Positions 44,320-52,415 of a stretch of 64,000 nucleotides of DNA are shown in pieces. Location: assembly GCF_014648995.1 (NCBI RefSeq), contig NZ_BMSE01000005.1, forward strand, positions 248,001-312,000, written 5' to 3'. Each line of letters opens with the position of its first letter. Within the stretch, counting starts at the first letter, position 1. This stretch comes from Streptomyces massasporeus (GTDB lineage Bacteria; Actinomycetota; Actinomycetes; Streptomycetales; Streptomycetaceae). The notes beneath the pieces were generated by a model. The model worked only from the letters and a program-made list of their open reading frames with translations. It searched no databases and was not told where the DNA came from. The translations under genes were made by a program, and so were the position numbers.

Positions 44320-44736
44320 TTACCCCGCACGCGCCGTCACCCGCCGCGCGAGCAGGTACAACTCGCAGCCCAGGCAGTACCCGAACGCAGCATTGAGGAA
44401 GGCGGCGGCGAGCGCGGCGCCGGTCGCCGCGAGTCCCAGCCAGCCGGGTCCCAGGGTGAGGCCGACGAGCCCGAGCCCGGCGAAGAGCAGCCCCACCGCC
44501 TGGGCGAAGCGCGGTGGTTCGGGCGCCTCGAACTCCGTCGGCGGCCCGAGCCGCGGCCGTACGGCTTTGGCGAACAGCAGGCCGTAGGGGGAGCGCCGGA
44601 CCCCGCCCGCCGCGCCGAGCAGGAACGCCAGCGTCTGCCAGGCCAGCAGCCAGGCGCTCCCGGTGACCAGAACGACCGCCAGCACGGCGGCCGTGACGGC
44701 CGCGCCGAAGCGCGGCCCCCTCACATCGATGTCCAT
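44320..44736 (-). CDS. DUF4395 membrane protein
   Basis: A 138-residue protein with about four transmembrane helices and the DUF4395 landmarks VRGPRFGAAVTA, LLFAKAVRPRLGPPTEFE, PPRFAQAVGLLFAGLGL and the C-terminal cysteine pair GYCLGCELYLL. DUF4395 proteins often accompany thioredoxin-like proteins and thiosulfate/rhodanese genes; here it is divergent from a membrane-anchored thioredoxin (78-bp gap). A membrane redox role through the CxxC is inferred. ATG at 44736. Confidence 0.87.
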   Translation of the reverse strand: MDIDVRGPRFGAAVTAAVLAVVLVTGSAWLLAWQTLAFLLGAAGGVRRSPYGLLFAKAVRPRLGPPTEFEAPEPPRFAQAVGLLFAGLGLVGLTLGPGWLGLAATGAALAAAFLNAAFGYCLGCELYLLARRVTARAG

Positions 44737-44776
44737 GGGAACCAAGCATTCCGCAGCCCGGCCGTGCGCAGGGGGC

Positions 44777-44806
44777 GGGAATCTTTGCGGTCTCGTGAAC
44801 GCTTGC
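44777..44806 (+). promoter_or_regulatory. Sigma-R-like promoter of the thioredoxin gene
   Basis: GGGAAT (44777-44782), 18 bases, then GCT (44801-44803) resembles the oxidative-stress sigma-R consensus GGGAAT-N18-GTT with one -10 mismatch. Transcription would start within a few bases of the ATG at 44815. Confidence 0.4.
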
Positions 44807-44814
44807 AGCAGGTG

Positions 44815-45228
44815 ATGACCGGACTGGTGGTGTGCGTGGTGGTGCTCGCGGTGGCGAGCGCCTACGGAGTGCTGCAACGGCGGCGGAGCGGGAGAGTGCG
44901 GGTGCGCGGGCGGGACGACGGCAAGCGGCTCGATGCGGCGGAACTGGGTGCGGAACTCGGCGAGCGGGCCACGCTCGTACAGTTCTCGAGTGCCTTCTGC
45001 GCGCCCTGCCGGGCGACCCGGCGGGTCCTTGGCGAGGTCGCCGCGGTGGTGCCCGGAGTGACCCATGTCGAGATCGACGCCGAGGCCCACCTGGACCTGG
45101 TGCGGCGGCTGGACATCCTCAAGACGCCGACCGTGCTGGTTCTCGACGCCGACGGCCGCGTGGTGCGGCGGGCCACGGGTCAGCCGCGCAAGGCCGACGT
45201 GATCGCCGCGCTGGGGGAGGCGGTGTGA
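44815..45228 (+). CDS. Membrane-anchored thioredoxin
   Basis: A 137-residue protein with an N-terminal hydrophobic helix (TGLVVCVVVLAVASAYGVL) followed by basic residues, then a thioredoxin domain. The active site is SSAFCAPCRATRRVL, and the cis-proline is in ILKTPTVLVLD. The topology (helix then R/K-rich segment) suggests a cytoplasmic-facing domain. It is divergent from DUF4395 and has a possible sigma-R promoter. It may keep the DUF4395 CxxC reduced. Confidence 0.87.
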   Translation: MTGLVVCVVVLAVASAYGVLQRRRSGRVRVRGRDDGKRLDAAELGAELGERATLVQFSSAFCAPCRATRRVLGEVAAVVPGVTHVEIDAEAHLDLVRRLDILKTPTVLVLDADGRVVRRATGQPRKADVIAALGEAV

Positions 45229-45311
45229 CGGGTGTGACGCCGCCCGTGAGTCATCTCCCACATCACGGAACGAACTTGACTGTGCGTACCATTTATCGTC
45301 AGCCTGACCCC

Positions 45312-45803
45312 ATGCCTGCGGACCTTCTCGCCACGCCCGACCTCCTGCGCTCGGTCTTCCGGCGGCACGCGGCGGGAGTCGCCGTCATCACCGCTCGTGG
45401 CGAGGCCGGACCGGTGGGCTTCACCGCCACCTCCCTGACGTCCGTGTCCGCCGAGCCGCCCCTGCTGTCCTTCGGCGTCGGCACCGGCGCCTCCAGCTGG
45501 CCCGCGATCGCGACGGCGGACCACGTCGGTGTCCACATCCTCGGCGAGCACCAGCAGGAGCTCGCCGCCACCTTCGCCCGCAGCGGCGCGGACCGCTTCG
45601 GCCCGCCCACCGTCTGGCGGGAGGGGCCCGAGGGTGTCCCGGTCCTCGACGGCGTGGTGGCCTGGCTGGTGGGCCGGGTCGTGGCGCGCGTGCCCGCCGG
45701 GGACCACCGGATCGTGCTCGCCGAGGTGGTGCACGGCGACCCCTCGGGCACCGGCCGTCCCCTCCTCTACCACCAGGGACGATTCCAGCGCCTGCGCGAC
45801 TGA
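45312..45803 (+). CDS. Flavin reductase-domain protein
   Basis: A 163-residue FMN-binding split-barrel enzyme that reduces flavins with NAD(P)H for partner oxygenases or oxidases. Family strings: LLRSVFRRHAAGVAVITA, GFTATSLTSVSAEPPLLSFG, VHILGEHQQELAATFA and the C-terminal GRPLLYHQGRFQRL. No oxygenase component is adjacent. ATG at 45312 lacks a clear ribosome site. Confidence 0.88.
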   Translation: MPADLLATPDLLRSVFRRHAAGVAVITARGEAGPVGFTATSLTSVSAEPPLLSFGVGTGASSWPAIATADHVGVHILGEHQQELAATFARSGADRFGPPTVWREGPEGVPVLDGVVAWLVGRVVARVPAGDHRIVLAEVVHGDPSGTGRPLLYHQGRFQRLRD

Positions 45804-45871
45804 GCAGGGCCTCCCCCGGGCTGCGTGACCGTCGAGTTCCGGTTACGCTGCGTTGCGAAGGTCACAGTTCA

Positions 45872-45906
45872 AAGCGCTTGCTTAGCGGGAACGAACTAGG
45901 TGTACT
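45872..45906 (+). promoter_or_regulatory. Candidate etf promoter with AAGCGCTT palindrome
   Basis: TTGCTT (45878-45883) and TGTACT (45901-45906) are 17 bases apart. The palindrome AAGCGCTT (45872-45879) overlaps the -35, a place for a TetR-type repressor of fatty-acid genes. TAATAT (45913-45918) is an alternative -10. Confidence 0.4.
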
Positions 45907-45970
45907 GACGAGTAATATTTCGCTCGGGGCGTGGGTTCGCCCCGACCGGGATCGGACGCTAGAGGCGCCT

Positions 45971-45994
45971 ATGCTGCCTGCAAGTAGGCAGCAT
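45971..45994 (+). other. Perfect stem-loop in the etfB leader
   Basis: ATGCTGCCT (45971-45979) and AGGCAGCAT (45986-45994) are perfect 9-base arms around GCAAGT, 30 bp before the etfB start. It could be an operator dyad or an mRNA hairpin; it has no following U-run and is too close to the gene to be a terminator. Confidence 0.6.
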
Positions 45995-46023
45995 GGAAAT
46001 GACGATGCAGTAGGAGAGCCGGC

Positions 46024-46812
46024 GTGAGCTTGAGGATCGTTGTCACTGTGAAGTACGTGCCCGACGCCACTGGCGACCGGCACTTCGCCGATGACCTGAC
46101 CGTCGACCGGGACGACGTGGACGGTCTGCTCTCCGAGCTCGACGAGTACGCGGTCGAGCAGGCGCTGCAGATCTCCGAGAACTCCGACGACGACGTGGAG
46201 ATCACCGTTCTGACGGTGGGCCCCGAGGACGCCAAGGACGCCCTGCGCAAGGCGCTGTCCATGGGTGCCGACAAGGCGATCCACGTCGAGGACGACGACA
46301 TCCACGGCACCGACGCCATCGGCACCTCTCTCGTCCTGGCCAAGGCCGTCGAGAAGGCCGGTTACGACCTGGTCATCTCCGGCATGGCCTCCACCGACGG
46401 CACCATGGGCGTCGTGCCCGCGCTGCTCGCCGAGCGCCTGGGCGTCCCGCAGGTCACCCTGCTCTCCGAGGTCTCCGTCGAGGACGGCACCGTCAAGGGC
46501 CGCCGCGACGGCGACGCCGCCTCCGAGAACCTGGAGGCCTCCCTCCCGGCGGTCGTGTCCGTGACCGACCAGTCGGGCGAGGCTCGTTACCCGTCCTTCA
46601 AGGGCATCATGGCGGCCAAGAAGAAGCCGGTGGAGTCCTGGGACCTGTCCGACCTCGACATCGAGGCCGAGGAGGTCGGCCTGGAGGGCGCCTGGACCAA
46701 GGTCGACGGCGCGGCCGAGCGCCCGGCCCGCACCGCGGGCACGATCGTCAAGGACGAGGGCGAGGGCGGCAAGCAGCTCGCTGAGTTCCTCGCGGGCCAG
46801 AAGTTCATCTGA
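46024..46812 (+). CDS. etfB: Electron transfer flavoprotein, beta subunit
   Basis: A 262-residue subunit that with EtfA carries electrons from acyl-CoA dehydrogenases to the respiratory chain. It starts LRIVVTVKYVPDATGDR and has the AMP-binding Rossmann core (EQALQISENSDDDVEITVLT, LRKALSMGADKAIHVEDD), the family signature (MGVVPALLAERLGVPQVTL) and the SDLDI region. GTG at 46024 follows GGAGAG. It is 52 bp upstream of etfA, one operon. The acyl-CoA dehydrogenase at 14.6 kb is a possible electron donor. Confidence 0.96.
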   Translation: MSLRIVVTVKYVPDATGDRHFADDLTVDRDDVDGLLSELDEYAVEQALQISENSDDDVEITVLTVGPEDAKDALRKALSMGADKAIHVEDDDIHGTDAIGTSLVLAKAVEKAGYDLVISGMASTDGTMGVVPALLAERLGVPQVTLLSEVSVEDGTVKGRRDGDAASENLEASLPAVVSVTDQSGEARYPSFKGIMAAKKKPVESWDLSDLDIEAEEVGLEGAWTKVDGAAERPARTAGTIVKDEGEGGKQLAEFLAGQKFI

Positions 46813-46864
46813 GCCCCTTCGCCGACCGCCCCTCATCTTTCGCAAGCAGGAGAGAAGAAGTCCC

Positions 46865-47827
46865 ATGGCTGAAGTTCTCGTCTACGTCGACCACGTGGAC
46901 GGCGCCGTCCGCAAGCCCACCCTGGAGCTGCTGACCCTGGCCCGCCGCATCGGCGAGCCGGTCGCCGTCGCGCTGGGCAACGGCGCCGGTGACACCGCCG
47001 CCGCCCTCGCCGAGCACGGCGCGGTCAAGGTCCTCACCCACGAGGCCGCCGAGTACGCCGACTACCTGGTCGTACCGAAGGTCGACGCCCTCCAGGCCGC
47101 CGCCGAGGCCGTCTCCCCGGCCGCCGTGCTGGTGCCGTCCTCCGCCGAGGGCAAGGAGATCGCCGCCCGTCTGGCGCTGCGTCTGGGCTCCGGCATCATC
47201 ACCGACGCCGTCGACCTCGAGGCCGGCGACGAGGGCCCGGTGGCCACGCAGTCCGTGTTCGCCGCGTCCTTCACCACCAAGTCCCGTGTCTCCAAGGGCA
47301 CCCCGGTCATCACGGTCAAGCCCAACAGCGCCGCCGTCGAGGCCGCCCCGGCCGCCGGTGCGGTCGAGGCCCTGTCCGTGACCTTCTCCGCTCAGGCCAC
47401 CGGCACCAAGGTCACCGGCCGTACGCCGCGTGAGTCGACGGGCCGTCCGGAGCTGACCGAGGCCGCGATCGTGGTCTCCGGTGGCCGTGGCGTCAACGGC
47501 GCGGAGAACTTCGCGATCATCGAGGCGCTCGCCGACTCGCTCGGAGCGGCCGTCGGTGCCTCGCGTGCCGCGGTGGACGCCGGCTGGTACCCGCACACCA
47601 ACCAGGTCGGCCAGACCGGCAAGTCCGTCTCGCCGCAGCTGTACATCGCCAACGGCATCTCCGGCGCGATCCAGCACCGCGCCGGTATGCAGACCTCGAA
47701 GACCATCGTGGCGGTCAACAAGGACGCCGAGGCCCCGATCTTCGACCTCGTCGACTACGGCGTCGTCGGCGACCTCTTCGACGTCGTCCCGGCCCTCACC
47801 GAGGAGATCAAGACCCGCAAGGGCTGA
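46865..47827 (+). CDS. etfA: Electron transfer flavoprotein, alpha subunit
   Basis: A 320-residue FAD-binding partner of EtfB. The N-terminal domain starts [20 protein letters not shown]. The C-terminal FAD domain has [40 protein letters not shown] and [20 protein letters not shown], with the closing [29 protein letters not shown] precedes the ATG. The operon ends in a strong terminator at 47847. Confidence 0.96.
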   Translation: MAEVLVYVDHVDGAVRKPTLELLTLARRIGEPVAVALGNGAGDTAAALAEHGAVKVLTHEAAEYADYLVVPKVDALQAAAEAVSPAAVLVPSSAEGKEIAARLALRLGSGIITDAVDLEAGDEGPVATQSVFAASFTTKSRVSKGTPVITVKPNSAAVEAAPAAGAVEALSVTFSAQATGTKVTGRTPRESTGRPELTEAAIVVSGGRGVNGAENFAIIEALADSLGAAVGASRAAVDAGWYPHTNQVGQTGKSVSPQLYIANGISGAIQHRAGMQTSKTIVAVNKDAEAPIFDLVDYGVVGDLFDVVPALTEEIKTRKG

Positions 47828-47846
47828 TCGACCCCGGCTGTGGAAG

Positions 47847-47878
47847 GCCCCCGTGACCGCGCGAACGGTCACGGGGGC
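47847..47878. terminator. Intrinsic terminator after etfA
   Basis: A 13-bp perfect stem (47847-47859 with 47866-47878) with a 6-base loop. The left arm starts GCCCCCGTG. It lies 19 bp after the etfA stop and ends just before the converging endonuclease-fold gene, serving both directions. Confidence 0.9.
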
Positions 47879-47883
47879 TCTTC

Positions 47884-48789
47884 TCATCCCAGGGACATCG
47901 AGGCCTGCACCGGCAGATGGTCGCTCGGCCACGTCCCGTCCCTGCTGAAGGTGTTCATCCCGGCCCGGTGCGTGGTCACCCCGGGGGTGGTGAGGATCCA
48001 GTCGATGCGCCGCCCGCCGGGCCTGGGCGCCCGGTAGCCGTGGTGCGTCCCGTACGCCGGACCCCGCGAGGCCGCCGCGTCCCAGGCGTCCACCAGCCCG
48101 ATGTCCAGCATGAGGTCGTGCACCCGGTTGTCGTGGGCGGCCGCGTTGAAGTCGCCGGTGACGATGACCGGTGACGACCGGTCCCACCCGGTGATCGTCT
48201 CGCCGATCAGTCCCGCCGAGCGTTCCCGGGCGTACTGGCTGACGCTGTCCAGGTGGGTGTTGAGGACGTAGAACTCCCGTCCCCCGTCGGCGAGATCGAC
48301 GAAACGGACCCAGGTCACCATGCGCAGCCAGTCCGCGCCCCAGGTGTTCGAGGCGATCGTGTACGGGGTGTCGGACAGCCAGAAGTGATCGAACTCGATC
48401 GGCTGGAGTCTGCGCGTGTCGTAGAAGACCGCCATGAACTCGTCCTTGCTGCCGCCCCCGCGTCCGGTGCCGATCCAGTCGTAGTGCTCGCCGAGATCCT
48501 TCTCGATCGCGCGCACTTGCCGGTAGAGCCCTTCCTGGGTGCCGATGACGTGCGGTCGCTCGCGGCGCAGCAGTTCCCGCATCACCGGTCGGCGCACCTC
48601 CCAGCGCGGTGTCGTGTCGACGACGGTCCCGAAGCGGACGTTGAACGTCATGACGTCCAGGGCGCCCGGGTGCTCGCCGGCGGAAGCGGGCTGTGTGGGG
48701 CCCGCGGTGGTGAGCAGCGGTCCTGCGACGACGGCGGCGGCCGCCGCCTTGAGCCCGTGGCGGCGCGTCACTCCGGCCTCGTTCGGCAC
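47884..48789 (-). CDS. Secreted endonuclease/exonuclease/phosphatase-family protein
   Basis: A 301-residue exported metal-dependent phosphoesterase of the DNase I/sphingomyelinase fold. A TAT-type leader (VTRRHGLKAAAAAVVAGPLL) occupies about residues 1-38. Catalytic motifs: DVMTFNVRFG, VIGTQEGLYRQ, the histidine in VLNTHLDS, VIVTGDFNAAAHD, and the terminal WPSDHLPVQASM. Substrates may be nucleic acids, inositol phosphates or phospholipids; not resolvable here. It converges with etfA. Confidence 0.9.
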   Translation of the reverse strand: MPNEAGVTRRHGLKAAAAAVVAGPLLTTAGPTQPASAGEHPGALDVMTFNVRFGTVVDTTPRWEVRRPVMRELLRRERPHVIGTQEGLYRQVRAIEKDLGEHYDWIGTGRGGGSKDEFMAVFYDTRRLQPIEFDHFWLSDTPYTIASNTWGADWLRMVTWVRFVDLADGGREFYVLNTHLDSVSQYARERSAGLIGETITGWDRSSPVIVTGDFNAAAHDNRVHDLMLDIGLVDAWDAAASRGPAYGTHHGYRAPRPGGRRIDWILTTPGVTTHRAGMNTFSRDGTWPSDHLPVQASMSLG

Positions 48790-48937
48790 GTGGTCTCCTC
48801 CCCTTGCGCGTCAGGATGAAGCTTGCCTACTGAATACGGAAGATGAGGGCCGGTCGGCAGTGACCGAGGGTGAAGGATGGGGAACCCCACTTCACGACGG
48901 TGTTGACCAGGCCGAAGGTCGGCCGATAACTTCGCTC

Positions 48938-48965
48938 TACGGATTGTTGATTCCGTAAAGCGGAA
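48938..48965. promoter_or_regulatory. Overlapping palindromes upstream of the aldolase-like gene
   Basis: TACGGA (48938-48943) pairs with TCCGTA (48952-48957), and TTCCGTAAAGCGGAA (48951-48965) has TTCCG/CGGAA arms. They lie 18-45 bp before the start at 48983, so a bound repressor would block expression. The TTCCG-N5-CGGAA form resembles IclR-type sites I associate with allantoin and glyoxylate genes in Streptomyces. Confidence 0.45.
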
Positions 48966-48982
48966 AAGAGGAGGGTCTCGGA

Positions 48983-50311
48983 ATGGGTCAGGGCCAGCAG
49001 GAGAAGGTGGCGACGAGCCTCGCGGGCGCGGTCAGCGAGGAGATCAGCGCCTCCCTCGCGCCCGTCGACGCGGAGCTGGAGCGCCGCTACCCCGGGGACC
49101 CCGGCACCCGCCAGCCCGTCCACACCGTCTACGTCCCCGGCGACGTCTTCGCCGCCGACACCGTCCGCTCCTGGGGCGACCGGGCCCTCGCCGCCCTCGA
49201 CGAGCACGCCCCGGACGCCGCGGCCTTCGCCGCCGTCCTCGGCCTCTCCGAGGAACTCGCCGAGCCCGTCCACGCGCGCGTGCGCGCGAAGCTGGAGCGC
49301 GAGCCGATCGAGGACCTGCGCGTCGACTTCGAGGACGGCTACGGCAACCGCCCCGACGCCGAGGAGGACGAGGCCGCCGCCCGCGCCGCCCGCATCGTCG
49401 CCGAGGCCTACGCTGGGGGCACCTCCCGGCCGGAGGCTGGGGGAGGCACCGCCGCCCCCTACATGGGCATCCGCATGAAGTGCATGGAAGCGCCCGTACG
49501 CGCCCGGGGCATCCGCACCCTCGACATCTTCCTCACCGGCCTGATGGAGGCCGGCGGCCTGCCCGACGGGCTGGTCCTCACCCTGCCGAAGGTGACCTAC
49601 GCCGAGCAGGTCACCGCCATGGCGCGGCTGCTGGACGCCTTCGAGAAGGCGCACGGGCTCGAGCCCGGCCGGATCGGCTTCGAGATCCAGATCGAGACCA
49701 GCCAGTCCATCCTCGCCGCCGACGGCACCGCCACCGTCGCCCGCATGATCCAGGCCGCCGGCGGCCGCGCGACCGGACTGCACTACGGCACCTTCGACTA
49801 CAGCGCCTGCCTCGGCGTCTCCGCCGCACATCAGGCCAGCGACCACCCCGCGGCGGACCACGCCAAGGCCGTCATGCAGGTCGCGGCGGCCGGTACCGGC
49901 GTACGCGTCTCGGACGGCTCGACCAACGTCCTCCCGGTCGGCCCGACCGCGAAGGTCCACGACGCCTGGCGCCTGCACTACGGCCTCACCCGCCGCGCCC
50001 TGGCCCGCGCCTACTACCAGGGCTGGGACATGCACCCCGGCCACATCCCCACCCGCTACGCGGCCGTCTTCGCCTTCTACCGCGAGGGCTTCGAGAAGGC
50101 CGCCGCCCGACTGTCCCGCTACGCCAACCGCACCGGCGGCGACGTCATGGACGAACCCGCCACCGCCAAGGCCCTCAGCGGCTACCTGCTGCGGGGCCTG
50201 GACTGCGGCGCCCTGGACATCGGGGAGGTGGCCCGCCTGGCCGGCCTGACCCGGGCGGACCTGGAGAGCTTCGCGGCGCCCCGGCGCGGGGACCTGACGG
50301 CCTCCGCCTGA
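48983..50311 (+). CDS. HpcH/HpaI aldolase/citrate lyase-like protein (DUF6986)
   Basis: A 442-residue TIM-barrel protein of the aldolase/malyl-CoA lyase/citrate lyase-beta superfamily, C-C bond lyases that use a divalent metal. Family features: DLRVDFEDGYGNRP (metal ligand region), IRMKCMEAPVRARGIRT, LVLTLPKVTYAEQV, GFEIQIETSQSIL with a conserved Glu, and HYGTFDYSACLG. The C-terminal part (HDAWRLHYGLTRRALARAYY, GWDMHPGHIPTRYAAVFAFY) is typical of DUF6986. AGGAGGG precedes the ATG. Residues 144-156 come from an interspersed repeat insertion. Substrate unknown; the upstream palindromes suggest regulation with glyoxylate or ureide metabolism. Confidence 0.85.
   Translation: MGQGQQEKVATSLAGAVSEEISASLAPVDAELERRYPGDPGTRQPVHTVYVPGDVFAADTVRSWGDRALAALDEHAPDAAAFAAVLGLSEELAEPVHARVRAKLEREPIEDLRVDFEDGYGNRPDAEEDEAAARAARIVAEAYAGGTSRPEAGGGTAAPYMGIRMKCMEAPVRARGIRTLDIFLTGLMEAGGLPDGLVLTLPKVTYAEQVTAMARLLDAFEKAHGLEPGRIGFEIQIETSQSILAADGTATVARMIQAAGGRATGLHYGTFDYSACLGVSAAHQASDHPAADHAKAVMQVAAAGTGVRVSDGSTNVLPVGPTAKVHDAWRLHYGLTRRALARAYYQGWDMHPGHIPTRYAAVFAFYREGFEKAAARLSRYANRTGGDVMDEPATAKALSGYLLRGLDCGALDIGEVARLAGLTRADLESFAAPRRGDLTASA
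49412..49450 (+). repeat. Short Streptomyces interspersed repeat inserted in frame
   Basis: Thirteen codons (39 bp) read AGGTSRPEAGGGT in the protein. The DNA has the words CTGGGGGCACCTCCC and GGCTGGGGGAGG, with CCTCCC (49422-49427) able to pair with GGGAGG (49441-49446) around a CCGGCCGG core. I recognise this as a small palindromic element frequent in Streptomyces genomes, inside and between genes. Confidence 0.65.
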
Positions 50312-50465
50312 CGGCTTTCGCACGCCGGATCCGCCGGCACGTACCGGCCCTGTCACAGCCGTCGTCGGCGGCTCTCGCCGTCACCGCCGCCCCTTAGTCT
50401 GTACGCCACGCACCGACGGAGTCGTCCGCCGGCGCATCCGGTGGGGTCACAGGAACGGGGCAGCG

Positions 50466-52415
50466 GTGTCGACGGGGGAGCACGGGCAGACGGACGGGGC
50501 CGGGCGGCTGCTGGCGGGCCGCTACCGCGTCACGGCGGCGCTGGGGCGCGGCGGCATGGGCATCGTCTGGAAGGCCGTCGACGAGGTCCTCGGCCGTGAG
50601 GTCGCGGTCAAGGAACTGCGCACCTACACCGACGCGGCCGGCCCCGAACTGGCCGCTCTCCAGCTGCGGATGCAGCGCGAGGCCCGTGCGGCGGCCCGGG
50701 TACGCCACCCCGGTGTCATCGCCGTGCACGACATCGCCCAGGTCGACGGCCGCCCGCTCATCGTCATGGAACTGGTCGACGGGCCGTCCCTGGACGACGT
50801 CCTGCGCGAGCGCGGCACGCTGGACCCGGGTGAGGCGGCCGGGATCGGCGCGAAGGTCATGGACGCGCTGGCCGCCGCCCACCGCGCGGGCGTCCTGCAC
50901 CGGGACGTCAAGCCCGGCAACATCCTGCTCGACCGCTCGGGCCGGGTCGTCCTCACCGACTTCGGCATCGCCACGATGGACGATCCGGGGGACGGCTCGG
51001 CCACGCACCTCACACGCAGCGGCGAACTCGTCGGCTCCCTCGACTACCTGGCCCCCGAGCGGGCCCAGGGCGCCGACCCGGGCCCCGCCTCCGACATCTG
51101 GGCCCTGGGTGCCGCGCTGTACGCGGCCGTCGAGGGCTCCTCGCCCTTCCGTCGCACGTCCACGTTCTCCACGCTCACCGCGATCGTCTCCGAGCCGCTG
51201 CCGGAGCCCCGCCGCGCCGGCCCCCTCGGGCCGGTCCTCCAACGGCTGATGGACAAGCGCCCCGAGTCCCGCCCGGAGGCCGACCAGGCCCGTGCACTGC
51301 TCCAGGCGGTCGCGGACACGGGCGACACCGACACGCCGACGTCCACCCTGCGGGGTCCGGCGGCCACACCCCCGCGCGCGGAGACGGAACGCAGTGTCCC
51401 GTCGGTACCGCCGGGGTTCGGGCCTCCGCAGCAGGGCGCGGCCGGGCCTCAGGAAGGGACGAACACCCCGGGCTTCGGCACGGCAGGCGCGTCCGAGGGG
51501 GCGGCGGGGACCGTGGGCCACGGCGGGCCAGGACGCACCGACCCCGGCGCACAGGCCCCGGGCCCCGGTCACCCCGCTCCGGCGGGCCCAGGCACGCAGA
51601 ACCCGGGCCCAGGCACGCAGAACCCGGGCCCAGGCACGCAGAACCCGGGCACCGGCCCTCAGGGCTTCGGGCCGCTCGACCCCGGCAGCACCACCCCCGG
51701 CGCCTCCGCCCCGACCACCCCGATGAACCCCGACCGCACCGCCTCCCGCCGCAAGGCGCGCGTCCTGATGGCCGCCGCGGCCGTCGCCGTCGTCCTCGCC
51801 GCCGCCGGGACCACGGTCGCCCTCCTCGACGACTCCGGAGCCAAGGAGAGCGGCGCGCGGACCGACGCGGCCCGCGGGGAGGCCGGGTCCTCCGAGCCCG
51901 GTGGAGCGGACGACGGCTCGAACGCCCCGAGGGCCACGCGACAGGGCGACGACAAGGGCACAGCTCCCCCCGAGAAGCCGGCCGACAAGAAGGACCCCGA
52001 GCCCACCGGCCGGCCGACCACCCCGGCTCCCGGGAAGCCGTCCGGCGGCGCGGGCGCGGGGGCGCCGGACGGCGGCACCACCGGCAGCGGTTCCGGAGGC
52101 GCCACGACGGGCGGCGGCTCGACCACCCCGGCCCCGGTCTGCCACCCCATCGGCGGTGGCAAGTACAACTGCCAGGTCTGGAAGACCGCCGACTCCTACA
52201 CCGCCTCCGGCGCCAAGGCCGGCATCCTCAACGCGGGCACCAACTACTTCTACTGCCAGCAGAACCTGGGCCGCCGCGAGACCTCCGGCCAGTGGACCAA
52301 CGTCTGGTGGGCCAAGACCGACGACGACAGCGGCAACACGGACGTCTGGATCAGCGACGTCTACATCAAGGGCGGCGACGACGACGCGCCGGTCCCCGGG
52401 CTCCCGCTCTGCTGA
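50466..52415 (+). CDS. Receptor-type Ser/Thr protein kinase with extracellular Cys-rich domain
   Basis: A 649-residue Pkn-type kinase. The kinase domain (about residues 17-285) is complete: the glycine loop LGRGGMGIVWKAVD, K49 in VAVKEL, catalytic D147 in HRDVKPGNILL, D165 in TDFGIAT and the APE-like APERAQG. A Pro/Gly/Thr linker with three perfect 21-bp repeats follows, then one membrane helix at about residues 430-456 (VLMAAAAVAVVLAAAGTTVA). The outer part is a low-complexity stalk and a compact C-terminal domain with four cysteines (VCHPIGGGKYNCQ, YFYCQQ, final C) and tryptophans, probably the sensor. GTG at 50466. Its end overlaps the converging gene by 55 bp. Confidence 0.9.
   Translation: MSTGEHGQTDGAGRLLAGRYRVTAALGRGGMGIVWKAVDEVLGREVAVKELRTYTDAAGPELAALQLRMQREARAAARVRHPGVIAVHDIAQVDGRPLIVMELVDGPSLDDVLRERGTLDPGEAAGIGAKVMDALAAAHRAGVLHRDVKPGNILLDRSGRVVLTDFGIATMDDPGDGSATHLTRSGELVGSLDYLAPERAQGADPGPASDIWALGAALYAAVEGSSPFRRTSTFSTLTAIVSEPLPEPRRAGPLGPVLQRLMDKRPESRPEADQARALLQAVADTGDTDTPTSTLRGPAATPPRAETERSVPSVPPGFGPPQQGAAGPQEGTNTPGFGTAGASEGAAGTVGHGGPGRTDPGAQAPGPGHPAPAGPGTQNPGPGTQNPGPGTQNPGTGPQGFGPLDPGSTTPGASAPTTPMNPDRTASRRKARVLMAAAAVAVVLAAAGTTVALLDDSGAKESGARTDAARGEAGSSEPGGADDGSNAPRATRQGDDKGTAPPEKPADKKDPEPTGRPTTPAPGKPSGGAGAGAPDGGTTGSGSGGATTGGGSTTPAPVCHPIGGGKYNCQVWKTADSYTASGAKAGILNAGTNYFYCQQNLGRRETSGQWTNVWWAKTDDDSGNTDVWISDVYIKGGDDDAPVPGLPLC
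51584..51646 (+). repeat. Three perfect 21-bp tandem repeats in the kinase linker
   Basis: Copies begin at 51584, 51605 and 51626 (GGGCCCAGGCACGCAGAACC core), encoding GPGTQNP units in the proline-rich juxtamembrane linker. Copy number may vary between strains, since units are identical. Confidence 0.9.

Noticed and set aside
45971-45994. Terminator for the flavin reductase gene
   Set aside because: It is 168 bp after that gene and only 30 bp before etfB, so a leader element is more likely.
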